Assembly (NCBI GenBank): GCA_050951505.1
Contig: JBMNJE010000004.1
Span: 1 to 56,611, forward strand
DNA length: 56,611 nt
Direction: 5' to 3'
From: DUOA01 sp012839095
GTDB taxonomy: Bacteria > Bacillota > Clostridia > Caldicoprobacterales > DTU083
Shown here: in pieces, positions 1 to 9,966 of the stretch
Layout of the letters: every line of letters starts with the position of its first letter
How positions within the stretch are numbered: the first letter of the stretch is position 1
Notes under the pieces: generated by a model
Told to the model about the DNA's origin: nothing
Seen by the model: the letters and a program-made list of their open reading frames with translations, nothing else
The model's database searches: none
Position numbers and translations under genes: made by a program

Positions 1-603
1 GCCGTAAACGGCCTGGATAAGGTCTACGCATCACCGCTTGGCAGGGCTGTAGAAACGGCTATGCCAACATGCCGTCTGCTGAATCTGGAATGCAATATAG
101 AAGACTGGATGCAGGAGGTATGGGATGATTTTGCGGTGACTCTTGATAACGGTAATAAGGAATTCTGCTTCAATCTGCAGAACACTTTATACCTCAGTGA
201 AAAAAATATAGACCTGAATCATAAATGGTATGAAGCTGACTGCCTGAGGACAATTGACGGCAAAAAGGCCTTTGAAAAGATAGTCAGGAATTCTGATAAA
301 TTTCTTGAACGTCATGGGTACAAAAGAAACAAGGGAATATATGAAATTGAAAGGGCCAGTAATGAAAGGATTGCAGCCTTTTGTCATGCCGGATTCGGTA
401 TCATATGGCTGGCGCATTTGCTTAACATACCTCCCCATCTGTTTTGGTCTGCTTTTGCACTTACTCATACAGGGATAACCATTCTTGAATTCCGTAATAA
501 TGAGAATGGAATAACGGCACCGCGCTGCCTGTGTTTATCGGATATATCACATATATACAGGGAGAATCTGCCGCTGAAATGGTGCAATGAAATAGATTTG
601 TGA
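1..603 (+). CDS. Histidine phosphatase family protein (3' part)
   Basis: The reading frame is open from the first base, so the gene starts before the window. The first visible residues (SPLGRAVETA) match the segment that follows the missing RHG motif in phosphoglycerate-mutase-like phosphatases. A second catalytic histidine appears in FCHAGFG near the C terminus. Family members remove phosphate from sugars, cofactors or small phospho-compounds in the cytoplasm; the substrate cannot be read from the sequence. An internal ATG at 61 is not a believable start because homology continues upstream of it. It lies about 100 bases before the sensor kinase on the same strand and need not share its function. 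Confidence 0.82.
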   Translation, partial: AVNGLDKVYASPLGRAVETAMPTCRLLNLECNIEDWMQEVWDDFAVTLDNGNKEFCFNLQNTLYLSEKNIDLNHKWYEADCLRTIDGKKAFEKIVRNSDKFLERHGYKRNKGIYEIERASNERIAAFCHAGFGIIWLAHLLNIPPHLFWSAFALTHTGITILEFRNNENGITAPRCLCLSDISHIYRENLPLKWCNEIDL

Positions 604-703
604 TCGGGCATATATAAGCAGGACAGGAGCAGCTGCGAAACATTTTCCCTGGTGTGACAGGATATAAAATTGCAATTATTCAGTACTCATCTGGAGGTCT
701 ATT

Positions 704-2509
704 ATGTCTTTTCTTAAAAGACGGTATGGCAGATTCAATATTAAACTGAAATCCAAACTGATGATTTTTTACCTGATCCTGATTACAATAGTATTCGGTT
801 TTTACACTGTCTTTTCCTTCTTCAGCATCTACAAATCCAGCAAGGAACAGATGAAGGATGCGGCTGATCAGGTACTCATGCAGACAAGCGAACTTCTGAA
901 TTATAAGCTGGATAATATCATTTATGCATCGGATCAGCTTTTTTACAATGAGACAATGAACGATATAATCAAGAGGGACCGGAACATGCCTATTAGTCCA
1001 CAGTTATTAGGCGACTTTAACCAGATGAAGGTGCTTATTTCAAGTGCCTTTAAGAGCGATGATATGTACCGCTTAACTTTGTATCTGGATTCCTCTGTAT
1101 ACTATTCCCAGTCCTACAGCGTTAAAGGAAACTTAAAGACTCAATTTTCCAGTATATCCAGCATTTCCGATGAGCAATGGTATAAAGCTCTTCATAAGTT
1201 CGATGGGAAGGTTATGTGGGTTGAGCCTGCTGCGGCAGAAAAATCGGAACCTGAGGATATTGTAGTATCCTGCGTGAGATTTATTAAGGATAATGACAGT
1301 TACACGAACATCATTGGTGTGTTAAGGTTTGATTTACTGCAGAATGATATCAACAGTATTGTGGAAAAGGCGGCTATTACTGATAACGGCGTGACATATC
1401 TGCTTAATTCAAATGATGCAGTCATGGCTTACTCCAGCAAGGCTTTGACTGACAGGTATATGGATTATGTAAACACGATTATACGTGAGGATAGAAGCAG
1501 GGAAAGATGGAAGACAATAAATATAGGCAATGAAATTGTTTTGCTTGGAACTGTTCCAATAAAGAATACAGACTGGACTCTGATATCAGTCATACCATAT
1601 ATGGATTTACAGGCAGCCGGCTGGCAGTTAACAAAAAGAATGGTATTCTTTCTGCTGATTGCTGTTCCTGTTTCCCTTATCATGTCCATAGTTTTTTCAT
1701 ACACTGTAACGAAGCGTATCGGGGAATTGTCACAAAAAATGGCCGGCACCCTTGAGGACAGGCTTCCTGAATATATGGAGGAAACGGGCTCCGATGAGAT
1801 CAGCATGCTTATAAGGAGCTACAACTACATGATAAGAAGAATCAAGGATTTTTCTGAAACTCAGTACAGGATGGGTCTCGATGTCAAAAATGCCGAGTTA
1901 AAGGCATTACAGGCTCAGATTGACCCTCATTTCCTATACAATACCCTGGATCTGATCAACTGGAAGGCATTAAGAAACGGCATTCCGGAAATCTCTGATA
2001 TAGTTCAGAAGTTAACAAGGTTTTATAAACTGAGCTTAAGCAAAGGAAGGGATATAATTACAGTTCGTGATGAGTTGGCTCATATAGAGACTTATGTAGG
2101 ATTACAGAATTTAAGATTCAAGAATGGCATTAAGTTAGTCCTGAACACGGAGGAAAATATATATGGATACAGCATTTTGAAACTGATTCTCCAGCCTATT
2201 GTTGAGAACGCTATTTTGCATGGCATACTCTGCAAAGATTCAAAAACCGGTACCATTACTATTACCGGTAGAATGGAGGGCAGCATTATAAGATTCAGTA
2301 TTCATGACGACGGAGTCGGCATGGACGGTGACAAGGCGGAAAGGCTCTTTTCTTCAGCCAATCCGAAGGAAGAACAAGGATATGGGATTATAAATGTTAA
2401 TCATAGAATAAAGCTGTTCTATGGAAATGAATATGGTCTGACCTGCAAGAGCAGTTTGGGGGAAGGAACTGCTGTTTATATAACTATTCCTGCCCTAAAG
2501 GCGGAATAA
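704..2509 (+). CDS. Sensor histidine kinase, YesM type
   Basis: This 601-residue membrane kinase has a first membrane helix near residues 18-40, a roughly 260-residue extracellular sensor region, a second helix near 305-330, a HAMP-like linker, a His_kinase domain with QIDPHFLYNT (His409) and an HATPase domain with VENAILHG and DDGVGMD. That is the layout of YesM-type kinases, which normally act with an AraC-type YesN response regulator to switch on sugar transport genes. A ribosome-binding site (ctggaggt) precedes the ATG. The adjacent ABC transporter suggests it senses the imported sugar or its binding protein. No response regulator lies nearby in this window; one may sit upstream or elsewhere. 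Confidence 0.92.
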   Translation: MSFLKRRYGRFNIKLKSKLMIFYLILITIVFGFYTVFSFFSIYKSSKEQMKDAADQVLMQTSELLNYKLDNIIYASDQLFYNETMNDIIKRDRNMPISPQLLGDFNQMKVLISSAFKSDDMYRLTLYLDSSVYYSQSYSVKGNLKTQFSSISSISDEQWYKALHKFDGKVMWVEPAAAEKSEPEDIVVSCVRFIKDNDSYTNIIGVLRFDLLQNDINSIVEKAAITDNGVTYLLNSNDAVMAYSSKALTDRYMDYVNTIIREDRSRERWKTINIGNEIVLLGTVPIKNTDWTLISVIPYMDLQAAGWQLTKRMVFFLLIAVPVSLIMSIVFSYTVTKRIGELSQKMAGTLEDRLPEYMEETGSDEISMLIRSYNYMIRRIKDFSETQYRMGLDVKNAELKALQAQIDPHFLYNTLDLINWKALRNGIPEISDIVQKLTRFYKLSLSKGRDIITVRDELAHIETYVGLQNLRFKNGIKLVLNTEENIYGYSILKLILQPIVENAILHGILCKDSKTGTITITGRMEGSIIRFSIHDDGVGMDGDKAERLFSSANPKEEQGYGIINVNHRIKLFYGNEYGLTCKSSLGEGTAVYITIPALKAE

Positions 2510-2658
2510 GGAGATATGTGCCTCCGGCCTGGTGAGTATAACTTAGTAAAATAGTACTATAAATAACAATATTGTTTAGTTATATGAATGGGTATATTTG
2601 ATATCATTGTACACACAGGTTAAAAGCCTGATATAGTTCCAGTGATCGGGGGATAATA

Positions 2659-3621
2659 ATGTCGAAGCCTGCAATTCATGCAACTCCCTTACAGCAAAAG
2701 CGCCGAAAAGGTGTTTTTTATGAGCTTTTTATAAAACATCCTATTCTGACCTTAATGATTGCTCCTGCAGTCCTATATATTTTCGTGTTCTCTTACCTGC
2801 CTATGCTTGGCATTGTAATAGCCTTTAAGGACTATACATACGCCAAGGGCATTTTTGGCAGCGATTGGGCGGGATTTAAAAACTTTAAATTCTTATTCCA
2901 GACCGGTGTTATTTACAGAGTCACGATTAATACCATTTTATATAACCTGGCTTTCCTGACTGTGGATATAGTTGCTCAAATGACAATAGCAGTTTTCTTG
3001 TCTGAATTAACAAATAAGTATTTCAAAAAAATAACTCAGACCATGCTTTTGCTTCCATTCTTTATCTCATGGGTAGTAGCCGGAGCTATAGTCTTTAACA
3101 TATTGAGCTACAGGTATGGCGTAATAAATAATGTTTTGACCTCCTTAGGGCTGGAAAAAGTGGATATTATGAACAACCCAACTATATGGCCGCCCATTAT
3201 AGTCTTCTTCCGTATGTGGAAGGGAATTGGATATGGATCCATAGTATACCTTGCAAACATTATGGGTATTGACCAGGAAATATATGAAGCTGCCAAGATA
3301 GACGGCGCCAGTATATTCCAGCGAGTCAAGTATATTACGCTGCCTTTATTGAAGCCGACTATTGTTATACTTATTTTGCTCAGCCTGGGTAACATCATAA
3401 GAGGAGATTTTGCCATGTTCTATAACCTGACCGGAAACAATGCGCTTCTCCTGGATGTAACTGACATCATTGATACATTTGTGTATCGTTCGCTTATGAC
3501 CATGCAAAATTACAGTATGTCTACTGCTGCCGGATTATACCAATCAGTGCTTGGATTCTTTATCATCGTAACCGTCAACACAATAATAAAAAAGGTTCAG
3601 CCTGATTATACTCTCTTTTAG
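2659..3621 (+). CDS. Sugar ABC transporter permease, LplB/UgpA type
   Basis: This 320-residue protein has about six predicted membrane helices and the EAA loop that contacts the ATPase (EAAKIDGAS followed by TLPLLKP). The charged N terminus and length fit the LplB branch of CUT1 permeases, which import oligosaccharides or modified sugars. It pairs with the permease starting at 3674 and the binding protein at 4627. No ATPase gene is present, as is common in Firmicutes where one MsmX-type ATPase serves many CUT1 importers. The start follows a gggggat ribosome-binding site. Confidence 0.93.
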   Translation: MSKPAIHATPLQQKRRKGVFYELFIKHPILTLMIAPAVLYIFVFSYLPMLGIVIAFKDYTYAKGIFGSDWAGFKNFKFLFQTGVIYRVTINTILYNLAFLTVDIVAQMTIAVFLSELTNKYFKKITQTMLLLPFFISWVVAGAIVFNILSYRYGVINNVLTSLGLEKVDIMNNPTIWPPIIVFFRMWKGIGYGSIVYLANIMGIDQEIYEAAKIDGASIFQRVKYITLPLLKPTIVILILLSLGNIIRGDFAMFYNLTGNNALLLDVTDIIDTFVYRSLMTMQNYSMSTAAGLYQSVLGFFIIVTVNTIIKKVQPDYTLF

Positions 3622-3673
3622 GCTCTAAGTAAGCAGATATTGTATTATATTATATTTCTGAAGGTGGAAGACA

Positions 3674-4564
3674 ATGATTCAACAACAAAGCAGAGATGAG
3701 AGACTTTTTCACACGCTGGGATATATTGTAGTAGGCATAATGGCTGTAATATGCATTTTCCCCATGTACCTTATTATTGTAGGATCCTTTATGTCAAATG
3801 AGGTTATTGTGAAGTATGGTTTTTCGCTCTGGCCGGAAGCTTTCTCCCTGGATGCCTACAGACTGATATTCGATAATCCCAAGCATATACTGGATGCGTA
3901 CAAAGTCACCATAATTGTTACCGTATGCGGTACGCTGCTGCTTCTGTTCCTATGCACTATGACCGGATACGTGCTTTCCAGACAGGACTATAAATACAGG
4001 AATAAATTCTCCTTTTATTTTTTCTTCACCACCATATTCGGCGGCGGCCTTGTTCCATTCTATATTCTTGCTGTCAATTACTTAAAGTTTAAGGAACATC
4101 CCCTGATAGCAATGATTACTCCCGGAATATTCGGATATTTTTATGTCATTATTATCCGCACCTATATATCAAAGATTCCCAGCTCCATAACAGAGTCAGT
4201 TAAGATAGACGGAGCCAATGATTTTACAATTTACGCCCGGATTATAATGCCTATTTCGAAACCCATCCTGGCAACTGTCGGGCTTTTCAGTGCCCTTGGA
4301 TTCTGGAATGATTGGTTCAACTGCATGCTTTTCGTAAGCGAAAAGAAGTTCTACAATCTTCAATACTACCTTTATACCACACTTAACAGTGTAGCGCCTA
4401 TGAATGCAGTTATGGCCAATGCAAATATATCCTATACCACACCGCCTACACATACCTTCAAGCTTGCCATGACCATTGTTACCATCGGTCCCATCCTTTT
4501 GCTGTATCCATTCCTGCAGAAATATTTTATCAAGGGAATAGCAGTTGGTGCTGTCAAGGGATAA
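3674..4564 (+). CDS. Sugar ABC transporter permease, YtcP/CarB type
   Basis: This 296-residue partner permease has six likely membrane helices and an EAA loop reading ESVKIDGAND followed by IIMPISKP. It follows the first permease by about 50 bases and has an aaggtgg ribosome-binding site. Together the two form the membrane channel of a CUT1-type importer. The C-terminal YFIKGIAVGAVKG ending is typical of this branch. Confidence 0.93.
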   Translation: MIQQQSRDERLFHTLGYIVVGIMAVICIFPMYLIIVGSFMSNEVIVKYGFSLWPEAFSLDAYRLIFDNPKHILDAYKVTIIVTVCGTLLLLFLCTMTGYVLSRQDYKYRNKFSFYFFFTTIFGGGLVPFYILAVNYLKFKEHPLIAMITPGIFGYFYVIIIRTYISKIPSSITESVKIDGANDFTIYARIIMPISKPILATVGLFSALGFWNDWFNCMLFVSEKKFYNLQYYLYTTLNSVAPMNAVMANANISYTTPPTHTFKLAMTIVTIGPILLLYPFLQKYFIKGIAVGAVKG

Positions 4565-4566
4565 AT

Positions 4567-4580
4567 CCGGAGATCTCCGG
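4567..4580 (+). promoter_or_regulatory. Intercistronic palindrome
   Basis: A 14-base perfect palindrome, CCGGAGATCTCCGG, begins just after the permease stop codon and is followed by a T-rich stretch. In the transcript it would form a small hairpin between the permease and the binding-protein gene. Such hairpins often protect the message so that the binding protein is made in excess. This role is inferred from position only. Confidence 0.35.
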
Positions 4581-4626
4581 TTTATTAGTATAAAATTCTA
4601 CCAAATAAATGAATGGAGGAATTGAA

Positions 4627-6216
4627 ATGAGCAAAAAACTAACACTTGTTCTAATTTCTGTGTTGCTGATTGCTTCCTTGTTAGTGGGCTGCGGCGGCAG
4701 TAATGTTGACGGTCCCGGCAATACTGAACCGACACCAGAACCGGCAACAGCAGAGCCGACAGATCCGGAAGAAACAGAAGAACCTACAGAATCAGACATC
4801 GATATTTCTGAGTTTGTGGAGTTAAAAATGGTTATGGTCGGCCCTGAACTGGACGACTATGAGAGAATTATTGAACTCGTTAATGCAAAACTTAAGGAAG
4901 ATGTAAATGCCTCTCTGACAGTTGAGTTTTTAGACTGGGGCGAGTTTGCAACAAAGTATCCTCTGAAGTTTGCATCTGGCGAAGAGTTCGACCTCTGCTA
5001 TACTTCCAACTGGAGCTTTTATGGTGATCAGGCCGGAAAAGGCGGATTCCTTGAACTCACAATGGAAGATATAGAGAAGTATATGCCAAGAATAAATGAA
5101 AACGTAACTGCTGATATGTGGGATGGCGTAAAGGTAGACGGTAAGATATTTATGATTCCGCAGACAGGTTTGCAGTTTACCGGAGATCATAACAATAAGT
5201 TTGTTATACGCGGCGACCTTCTCGAGAAATATGGCATGAGTGAAATTAAAACTGCTGATGATCTCATTGAATATTGGGACAATGTAGTTGAGCACGATCC
5301 CGATATGGTTCCCATAGCTATCAACCAGTCATGGTGGGGCTGGTGGGTAATATCCAGCTTCAGACCGGTTAAGTGGGTTGGCGAAAATTATGGCGCTGGT
5401 CCCTTCAATGTATATGAAATATCTGATCCTGACAATATCAAGATTATTGACGGTGATGAATGGTGGGCCGACAGACTTGAAGGATTTAAAATGGCCAGGG
5501 AATTCCAACAAAAGGGCTACTGGTCCAAGGACGCGCTTACACTGCAGGATGACAACGGCGTAATGTTTGAAAACGGCGTAAGCGCCACTGCAGTCAGGCA
5601 GATCACAATGAGCAACGAAATGTATGAAAAGATTAATGCCACCAAGCCTGAATGGAAACCCATGATTGTTGATATCCATCCTGACAGGCCTGCGCCCTAC
5701 TATCCTGTTACCGGTGACGGAATGGCTCTCCATGCTACTACTAAGCATAAAGAGAGATCCATGATGGTCCTTGACTTAATAAGCTATGACCAGGAATATT
5801 ATGATCTGATTTACTATGGAGTAAAAGACGAAGACTATACACTGAATGATGATGGTTCCTTTACAAGCATTGGTGCACCTGTAAATGTTGGTTTCAGAGG
5901 AATGAACAACAAAGTTGCCAGAATGTCAACTACAGTTGCTCCCAACTACAAGGAAATCCTGGACAATCAGGTTAAGAATGGTTTCCATCCTAAATTCAAT
6001 AACTTTATTTACAACAACAAGAACATTGAAGCCATAGCTGCCGCTATAAGCTCCATTGAAGAGAAATATGCTCCCATTCTGCAAATGGGCTTTACGGATG
6101 ATGTTGAAGGCATGACGGAACAATTCAGAAAAGAAGTTGAAGCAGCAGGCCTCAAGGAATACCAGGACGACTTTACAGCCCAGGTTATTGAATTTGCTAA
6201 GAGATATAAAGACTAA
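4627..6216 (+). CDS. Extracellular sugar-binding lipoprotein of ABC importer
   Basis: This 529-residue lipoprotein captures the substrate for the two upstream permeases. A signal peptide ends in a lipobox (LLVGC, Cys22), followed by a T/P/E-rich tether to about residue 57. The rest is the large two-lobed LplA-type solute-binding fold (COG1653 group). An in-frame ATG at 4609 exists, but the ggagga ribosome-binding site and the hydrophobic signal support the start at 4627. The many Trp and Tyr residues near the middle (WWGWWVISS) suit carbohydrate stacking. The actual sugar is unknown. Confidence 0.93.
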   Translation: MSKKLTLVLISVLLIASLLVGCGGSNVDGPGNTEPTPEPATAEPTDPEETEEPTESDIDISEFVELKMVMVGPELDDYERIIELVNAKLKEDVNASLTVEFLDWGEFATKYPLKFASGEEFDLCYTSNWSFYGDQAGKGGFLELTMEDIEKYMPRINENVTADMWDGVKVDGKIFMIPQTGLQFTGDHNNKFVIRGDLLEKYGMSEIKTADDLIEYWDNVVEHDPDMVPIAINQSWWGWWVISSFRPVKWVGENYGAGPFNVYEISDPDNIKIIDGDEWWADRLEGFKMAREFQQKGYWSKDALTLQDDNGVMFENGVSATAVRQITMSNEMYEKINATKPEWKPMIVDIHPDRPAPYYPVTGDGMALHATTKHKERSMMVLDLISYDQEYYDLIYYGVKDEDYTLNDDGSFTSIGAPVNVGFRGMNNKVARMSTTVAPNYKEILDNQVKNGFHPKFNNFIYNNKNIEAIAAAISSIEEKYAPILQMGFTDDVEGMTEQFRKEVEAAGLKEYQDDFTAQVIEFAKRYKD

Positions 6217-6268
6217 ACAAGATATTCTTTATTAGACATAGAATAGCAGGCTGATTCTGCAAAGTATT

Positions 6269-6306
6269 CCTAAGCACAACCGGAGTAAAATCCGGTTGTG
6301 CTTAGG
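6269..6306 (+). terminator. Strong hairpin after the transporter genes
   Basis: A perfect 16-bp stem (6269-6284 with 6291-6306) closes on a 6-base loop, 50 bases after the binding-protein stop. No clear run of T follows. It may be a transcript-end or processing hairpin that separates transporter expression from the downstream enzymes rather than a classical intrinsic terminator. Confidence 0.6.
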
Positions 6307-6380
6307 TACTCTTCTAAAAGGGATCTGACCTGCTGACATGCGATAACCTGCAATAAATACTATGTAATAGCGGTGATGTT

Positions 6381-7148
6381 ATGTTGAGAAATTTTGGCTT
6401 GGAGAAATTTGACATAATAATTCAGGCGGGGCAATCTAACAGCGAAGGGTGCGGAATAGGTGATACTACAATACCTTTTGCTCAGGGCCCTGATATTTTT
6501 TATATGGAGAATGATTTTTCTATTTGTACCGCCCATGAATATGTGTCAGGCAACTTTATAGTAGGAAATTTTTCTCTTTCTTTTTCCAGCAGCTATTCAG
6601 CCGACGGCTGGCTGGAATCCGGCAGAAAGATATTAATTCTCAGGGCAGCAGAGGGCGGCACGGGTTTCAGGGATAATCGCTGGGGAATTTGTGATGATCT
6701 ATACTTAAGAATGATGGAAATGACCAAAACTGCACTTAGTCTGAATACTGAAAACAGACTGGCTGCCTTCCTGTGGCATCAGGGAGAAACGGATGCAATA
6801 CTGAACGCCGGCAGGCAGGAACACTACAATAACCTGATCAGGCTTGTCAGCTCAGTCAGGGAAACTTTCAGATGTCCGGACCTGCCTTTTATTGCAGGTG
6901 ATTTTGTAAGCCATTGGAAAAATGATAATCTGGAAATTTGTATGCCTGTGGTTGAAGCCATCAGGGACGTATGTACAGATATTGGATATGCGGCATTTGT
7001 TGAAACAGACGGGTTGACATCAAATGCACAGGTAATTAACAACGAAGATACCATTCATTTCTCAAGAGAAGCCCAAAACCAACTGGGTTTAAGATATTTT
7101 GAAGCATTTAAAAACATTAAAAAAGAAAAATCGGAGAACTCAAAATGA
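6381..7148 (+). CDS. SASA-type carbohydrate esterase (sialate O-acetylesterase-like)
   Basis: This 255-residue protein carries the SGNH-fold motifs of the SASA family (PF03629): QAGQSNSEG with the nucleophilic Ser near residue 19, AEGGTGF, and LWHQGETDA. A late His in DTIHFS completes the triad. Members remove acetyl groups from sialic acids, xylan or other glycans. There is no signal peptide, so it probably acts in the cytoplasm on imported, acetylated oligosaccharides. Its stop overlaps the next start by four bases, showing translational coupling to the ADP-ribosylglycohydrolase homologue. Confidence 0.83.
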   Translation: MLRNFGLEKFDIIIQAGQSNSEGCGIGDTTIPFAQGPDIFYMENDFSICTAHEYVSGNFIVGNFSLSFSSSYSADGWLESGRKILILRAAEGGTGFRDNRWGICDDLYLRMMEMTKTALSLNTENRLAAFLWHQGETDAILNAGRQEHYNNLIRLVSSVRETFRCPDLPFIAGDFVSHWKNDNLEICMPVVEAIRDVCTDIGYAAFVETDGLTSNAQVINNEDTIHFSREAQNQLGLRYFEAFKNIKKEKSENSK

Positions 7149-8671
7149 AGATATCATTAAGTGAGTATAAAAATAAAGTGTTAGGCTGCTGGATGGGTAA
7201 GAACATCGGGGGGACCTTAGGTGCTCCATTTGAATGGCTGCGGCAGATAAACGACGTCCATTTTTACCAGCAGAATCTTGACGGGGATCCGCTTCCAAAT
7301 GATGATCTGGACATTCAATTAATTTGGCTCATCGCGATGGAGGAAAAAGGTGTAGACATAGATGCAAAACTGCTTGGAGAATACTGGATGCTTCTTGTCA
7401 CACCCCACTGGGCTGAATACGGAAATGCAAAGCTTAATATGCGCTCAGGCCTGGTCCCCCCTCTAAGCGGAAGTTACAGTAATGCATATAAAGACAGCTG
7501 CGGAGCTTTCATACGCTCAGAGATATGGGCTTGTGTTGCCCCCGGGTACCCGGCTCTGGCAGCAAAGTTTGCTTTTGAGGATGCCATTATTGATCATGGT
7601 GACGGTGAAGGAGTGTATGCGGAAATTTTCTGCGCTGCACTTCAAAGTGCTGCATTTGTAGAAAAGGATCTCCAAAATCTGATAGATATCGGATTATCCT
7701 ATATACCAGGCGACTGCGCCATAGCCAAGGCGATCAACCTTGTCAGGGAATTGTATGCTGAGGGAAGGCCCTGGAAGGAGGCCCGGGATGAGGTACTCCG
7801 CAATTACCGGGGATTAGGGCTTAAGGTATCGCCTGAAGATATGGCAAAAGGTTTTGCCGATGGCCAGATGGGATGGGATGCACCTTCCAACATAGGTATG
7901 CTGATTATTGGCATGCTTTACGGTAATGGGGATTTTTCCGAATCCATTCGGATTATAGTAAATTGCGGAGAGGACACTGACTGCACAGCTGCTACTTATG
8001 GTGCAATTTACGGGCTTGTGAACGGGCTTGATGCTATACCTGAAGAATGGAAGAAACCAATTGGCCGCAAAATCAAAACTGCCTGTCTGAATTTAGGAGA
8101 GCTTGGAGGCTATGGAAGCCAGCTGCCGCAGGATATTGATGAGCTGACTGAGAGAACAGCAAAAATGATGCAGCAGGTATTTCTGCGCAATGGGCTGCCG
8201 CTCATCCTAAATAAAGATGAGACAGGCATAGGCATTGTGGAAAACGACTTGTATGCCCCGGAAGGCTTTGACAGAATATATGATAACATGCGTGGTCCTC
8301 TGTACAGCTTTGGATCCTTTGATGTACGTGTGGAATATCCGGACGGACCGGTAATAAAGGATAATGTTCCTGCCCGCGTCAGGGTAGTGGTAATCAATAA
8401 AGGCAAGACTCACGAGATGTACTATCTTCGCTGGATTTCTCCGGGAGAATTCCGGATACTTCCAGGACTTGAGAGTACGGCCTATATTCCTCTTCCACTT
8501 GGAGCATTCAGCGGAGAAAACATGATGGAATTCACGCTTAGCACAGAAACAGTTCCCAGGCCTGTCAATCGCTTTGCACTGGAGCTGACCTGCCAGAACA
8601 AGGGGACAACTATGCTGATACCTGTAGTTTTGCTGAATACAACAGTTGAAGCAACTCCAATTGAAAAATAG
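7145..8671 (+). CDS. ADP-ribosylglycohydrolase family protein with extra C-terminal domain
   Basis: Residues about 1-350 form the all-helical ADP-ribosylglycohydrolase domain (PF03747). Metal-binding acidic clusters are visible as PNDDLDIQL and CGEDTDCTA. Residues about 355-508 form an additional, probably beta-rich domain without a motif I recognise. Classical members cleave ADP-ribose from proteins or nucleotides, but homologues inside sugar-degradation operons probably act on other glycosidic bonds. The ATGA overlap with the esterase, and its position between transporter and glycosidases, point to a role in sugar breakdown. This functional assignment is inference. Confidence 0.85.
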   Translation: MKISLSEYKNKVLGCWMGKNIGGTLGAPFEWLRQINDVHFYQQNLDGDPLPNDDLDIQLIWLIAMEEKGVDIDAKLLGEYWMLLVTPHWAEYGNAKLNMRSGLVPPLSGSYSNAYKDSCGAFIRSEIWACVAPGYPALAAKFAFEDAIIDHGDGEGVYAEIFCAALQSAAFVEKDLQNLIDIGLSYIPGDCAIAKAINLVRELYAEGRPWKEARDEVLRNYRGLGLKVSPEDMAKGFADGQMGWDAPSNIGMLIIGMLYGNGDFSESIRIIVNCGEDTDCTAATYGAIYGLVNGLDAIPEEWKKPIGRKIKTACLNLGELGGYGSQLPQDIDELTERTAKMMQQVFLRNGLPLILNKDETGIGIVENDLYAPEGFDRIYDNMRGPLYSFGSFDVRVEYPDGPVIKDNVPARVRVVVINKGKTHEMYYLRWISPGEFRILPGLESTAYIPLPLGAFSGENMMEFTLSTETVPRPVNRFALELTCQNKGTTMLIPVVLLNTTVEATPIEK

Positions 8672-8735
8672 GCAGCGAATTTATTGAAAGTATAGAATAA
8701 ACATTAAAAAGTACTGCAGGATAGGAGAGATTGAT

Positions 8736-9647
8736 GTGAAAGACAGAATTCTCAAGAAATATGAGGGCAATCCGGTTGTAACTCCGCAGGACATGCCGGA
8801 AACTGTGCTCTATGTATTCAATCCGGGAGCCATAAAGCATGAGGGAGAATACATACTCATGATGGACACTACCACTCTTGACGACATACACAGACTCTGG
8901 ATAGCCAGGAGCAAGGATGGATACAATTTTGTGCCTGAGGATAAGCCTGTAAATTGGCCGGAGCCTGACCCTTCACATCCTGAGACCTGTACTTATGATC
9001 CAAGGATAACAAAAATAGGTGATGAATATATTATTCTCTATGCCAGTGATCTTTCCCAAAATGATGTGAGGATTGGAATAGTAAAAACCAAGGATTTCAT
9101 AAGATTTGAGAGGGTAGCAACTGCAAGTGAGCTGGGCAACAGAAACGGAGCCTTGTTTCCGGAAAAGGTGGATGGTCTGTATGCCAGACTGGACAGGCCT
9201 TTCGGCAATGAGCTTAATCCCTGCTATATGTGGATAAGCTACTCACCTGATCTGGTTTTCTGGGGAAAAAGCAAACCTCTGACATATAAGGGCAAACCCT
9301 TTCATGACGGTTACAAGCTTGGAGCAGGAGCAGTTCCTATAAAAACTGACAAAGGCTGGCTGGAAATATACCATACTGTTTCCCAGACCTGTAATGGATT
9401 TATATACAGATTAAAAGCCTGTCTGCTGGACTTGGAAGATCCTTCACAGGTTATAGGATATACCCGGGATTTCATTTTGTGGCCGGAGCATGATTACGAA
9501 ATGCGCGGAAGAGTAATGAACGTGGTATTCACATGCAATGCTATTCCCGAAGATGATGGTACCGTAAAGATATATTATGGTGCAGCAGACACAAATATAG
9601 GACTTGCAGCAGGCAGAATTGACGATATTATAGAGGCGTGCAGATAA
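8736..9647 (+). CDS. GH130-like mannoside phosphorylase or hydrolase
   Basis: The 303-residue protein is a five-bladed beta-propeller of the GH130 type. Motifs include the N-terminal FNPGA, TYDPRIT and NGALFPEKVDGLYARLDRP. GH130 enzymes split beta-1,4-, beta-1,2- or beta-1,3-mannosidic bonds, usually with phosphate, in the cytoplasm. The start is GTG at 8736 behind aggagaga; the overlapping ATG at 8734 is out of frame and meets a stop at once. The chain is slightly short for the family. It suggests that the imported sugar contains mannose or a related unit, though the family is diverse. Confidence 0.85.
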   Translation: MKDRILKKYEGNPVVTPQDMPETVLYVFNPGAIKHEGEYILMMDTTTLDDIHRLWIARSKDGYNFVPEDKPVNWPEPDPSHPETCTYDPRITKIGDEYIILYASDLSQNDVRIGIVKTKDFIRFERVATASELGNRNGALFPEKVDGLYARLDRPFGNELNPCYMWISYSPDLVFWGKSKPLTYKGKPFHDGYKLGAGAVPIKTDKGWLEIYHTVSQTCNGFIYRLKACLLDLEDPSQVIGYTRDFILWPEHDYEMRGRVMNVVFTCNAIPEDDGTVKIYYGAADTNIGLAAGRIDDIIEACR

Positions 9648-9966
9648 GGCATTCATACAGTCTTGTCCGGAGCAATATAGTATTATAATAGGTCAAAATA
9701 ATGCAAGCATTACCGATGCAGGCAATATAAGATTAAAGTCAGATGAAACAATCGTATAAGGCCTGACTGCTTAATATTTAACAAGGATTATGCTTACTTG
9801 CTGCAAGTGATTCGCCGGTTTTTATCAGATGATTGACTGCCTTGATTTTACAGCAATATAGTTCATATAATCCTGATACCGCCATATACAGTTTGTTTCA
9901 TCGTACTGATATGCGGCTTATAAATCCAAGCTATAAAAACTAATATTGGAAAGGAAGAGAATAAAT
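9648..9966 (+). other. Intergenic gap, no gene seen
   Basis: This stretch of about 320 bases between the GH130 gene and the isomerase is AT-rich. I see no convincing open frame, hairpin terminator or RNA gene. It may hold an internal promoter for the downstream genes, but no clear -35/-10 pair stands out. Confidence 0.5.
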
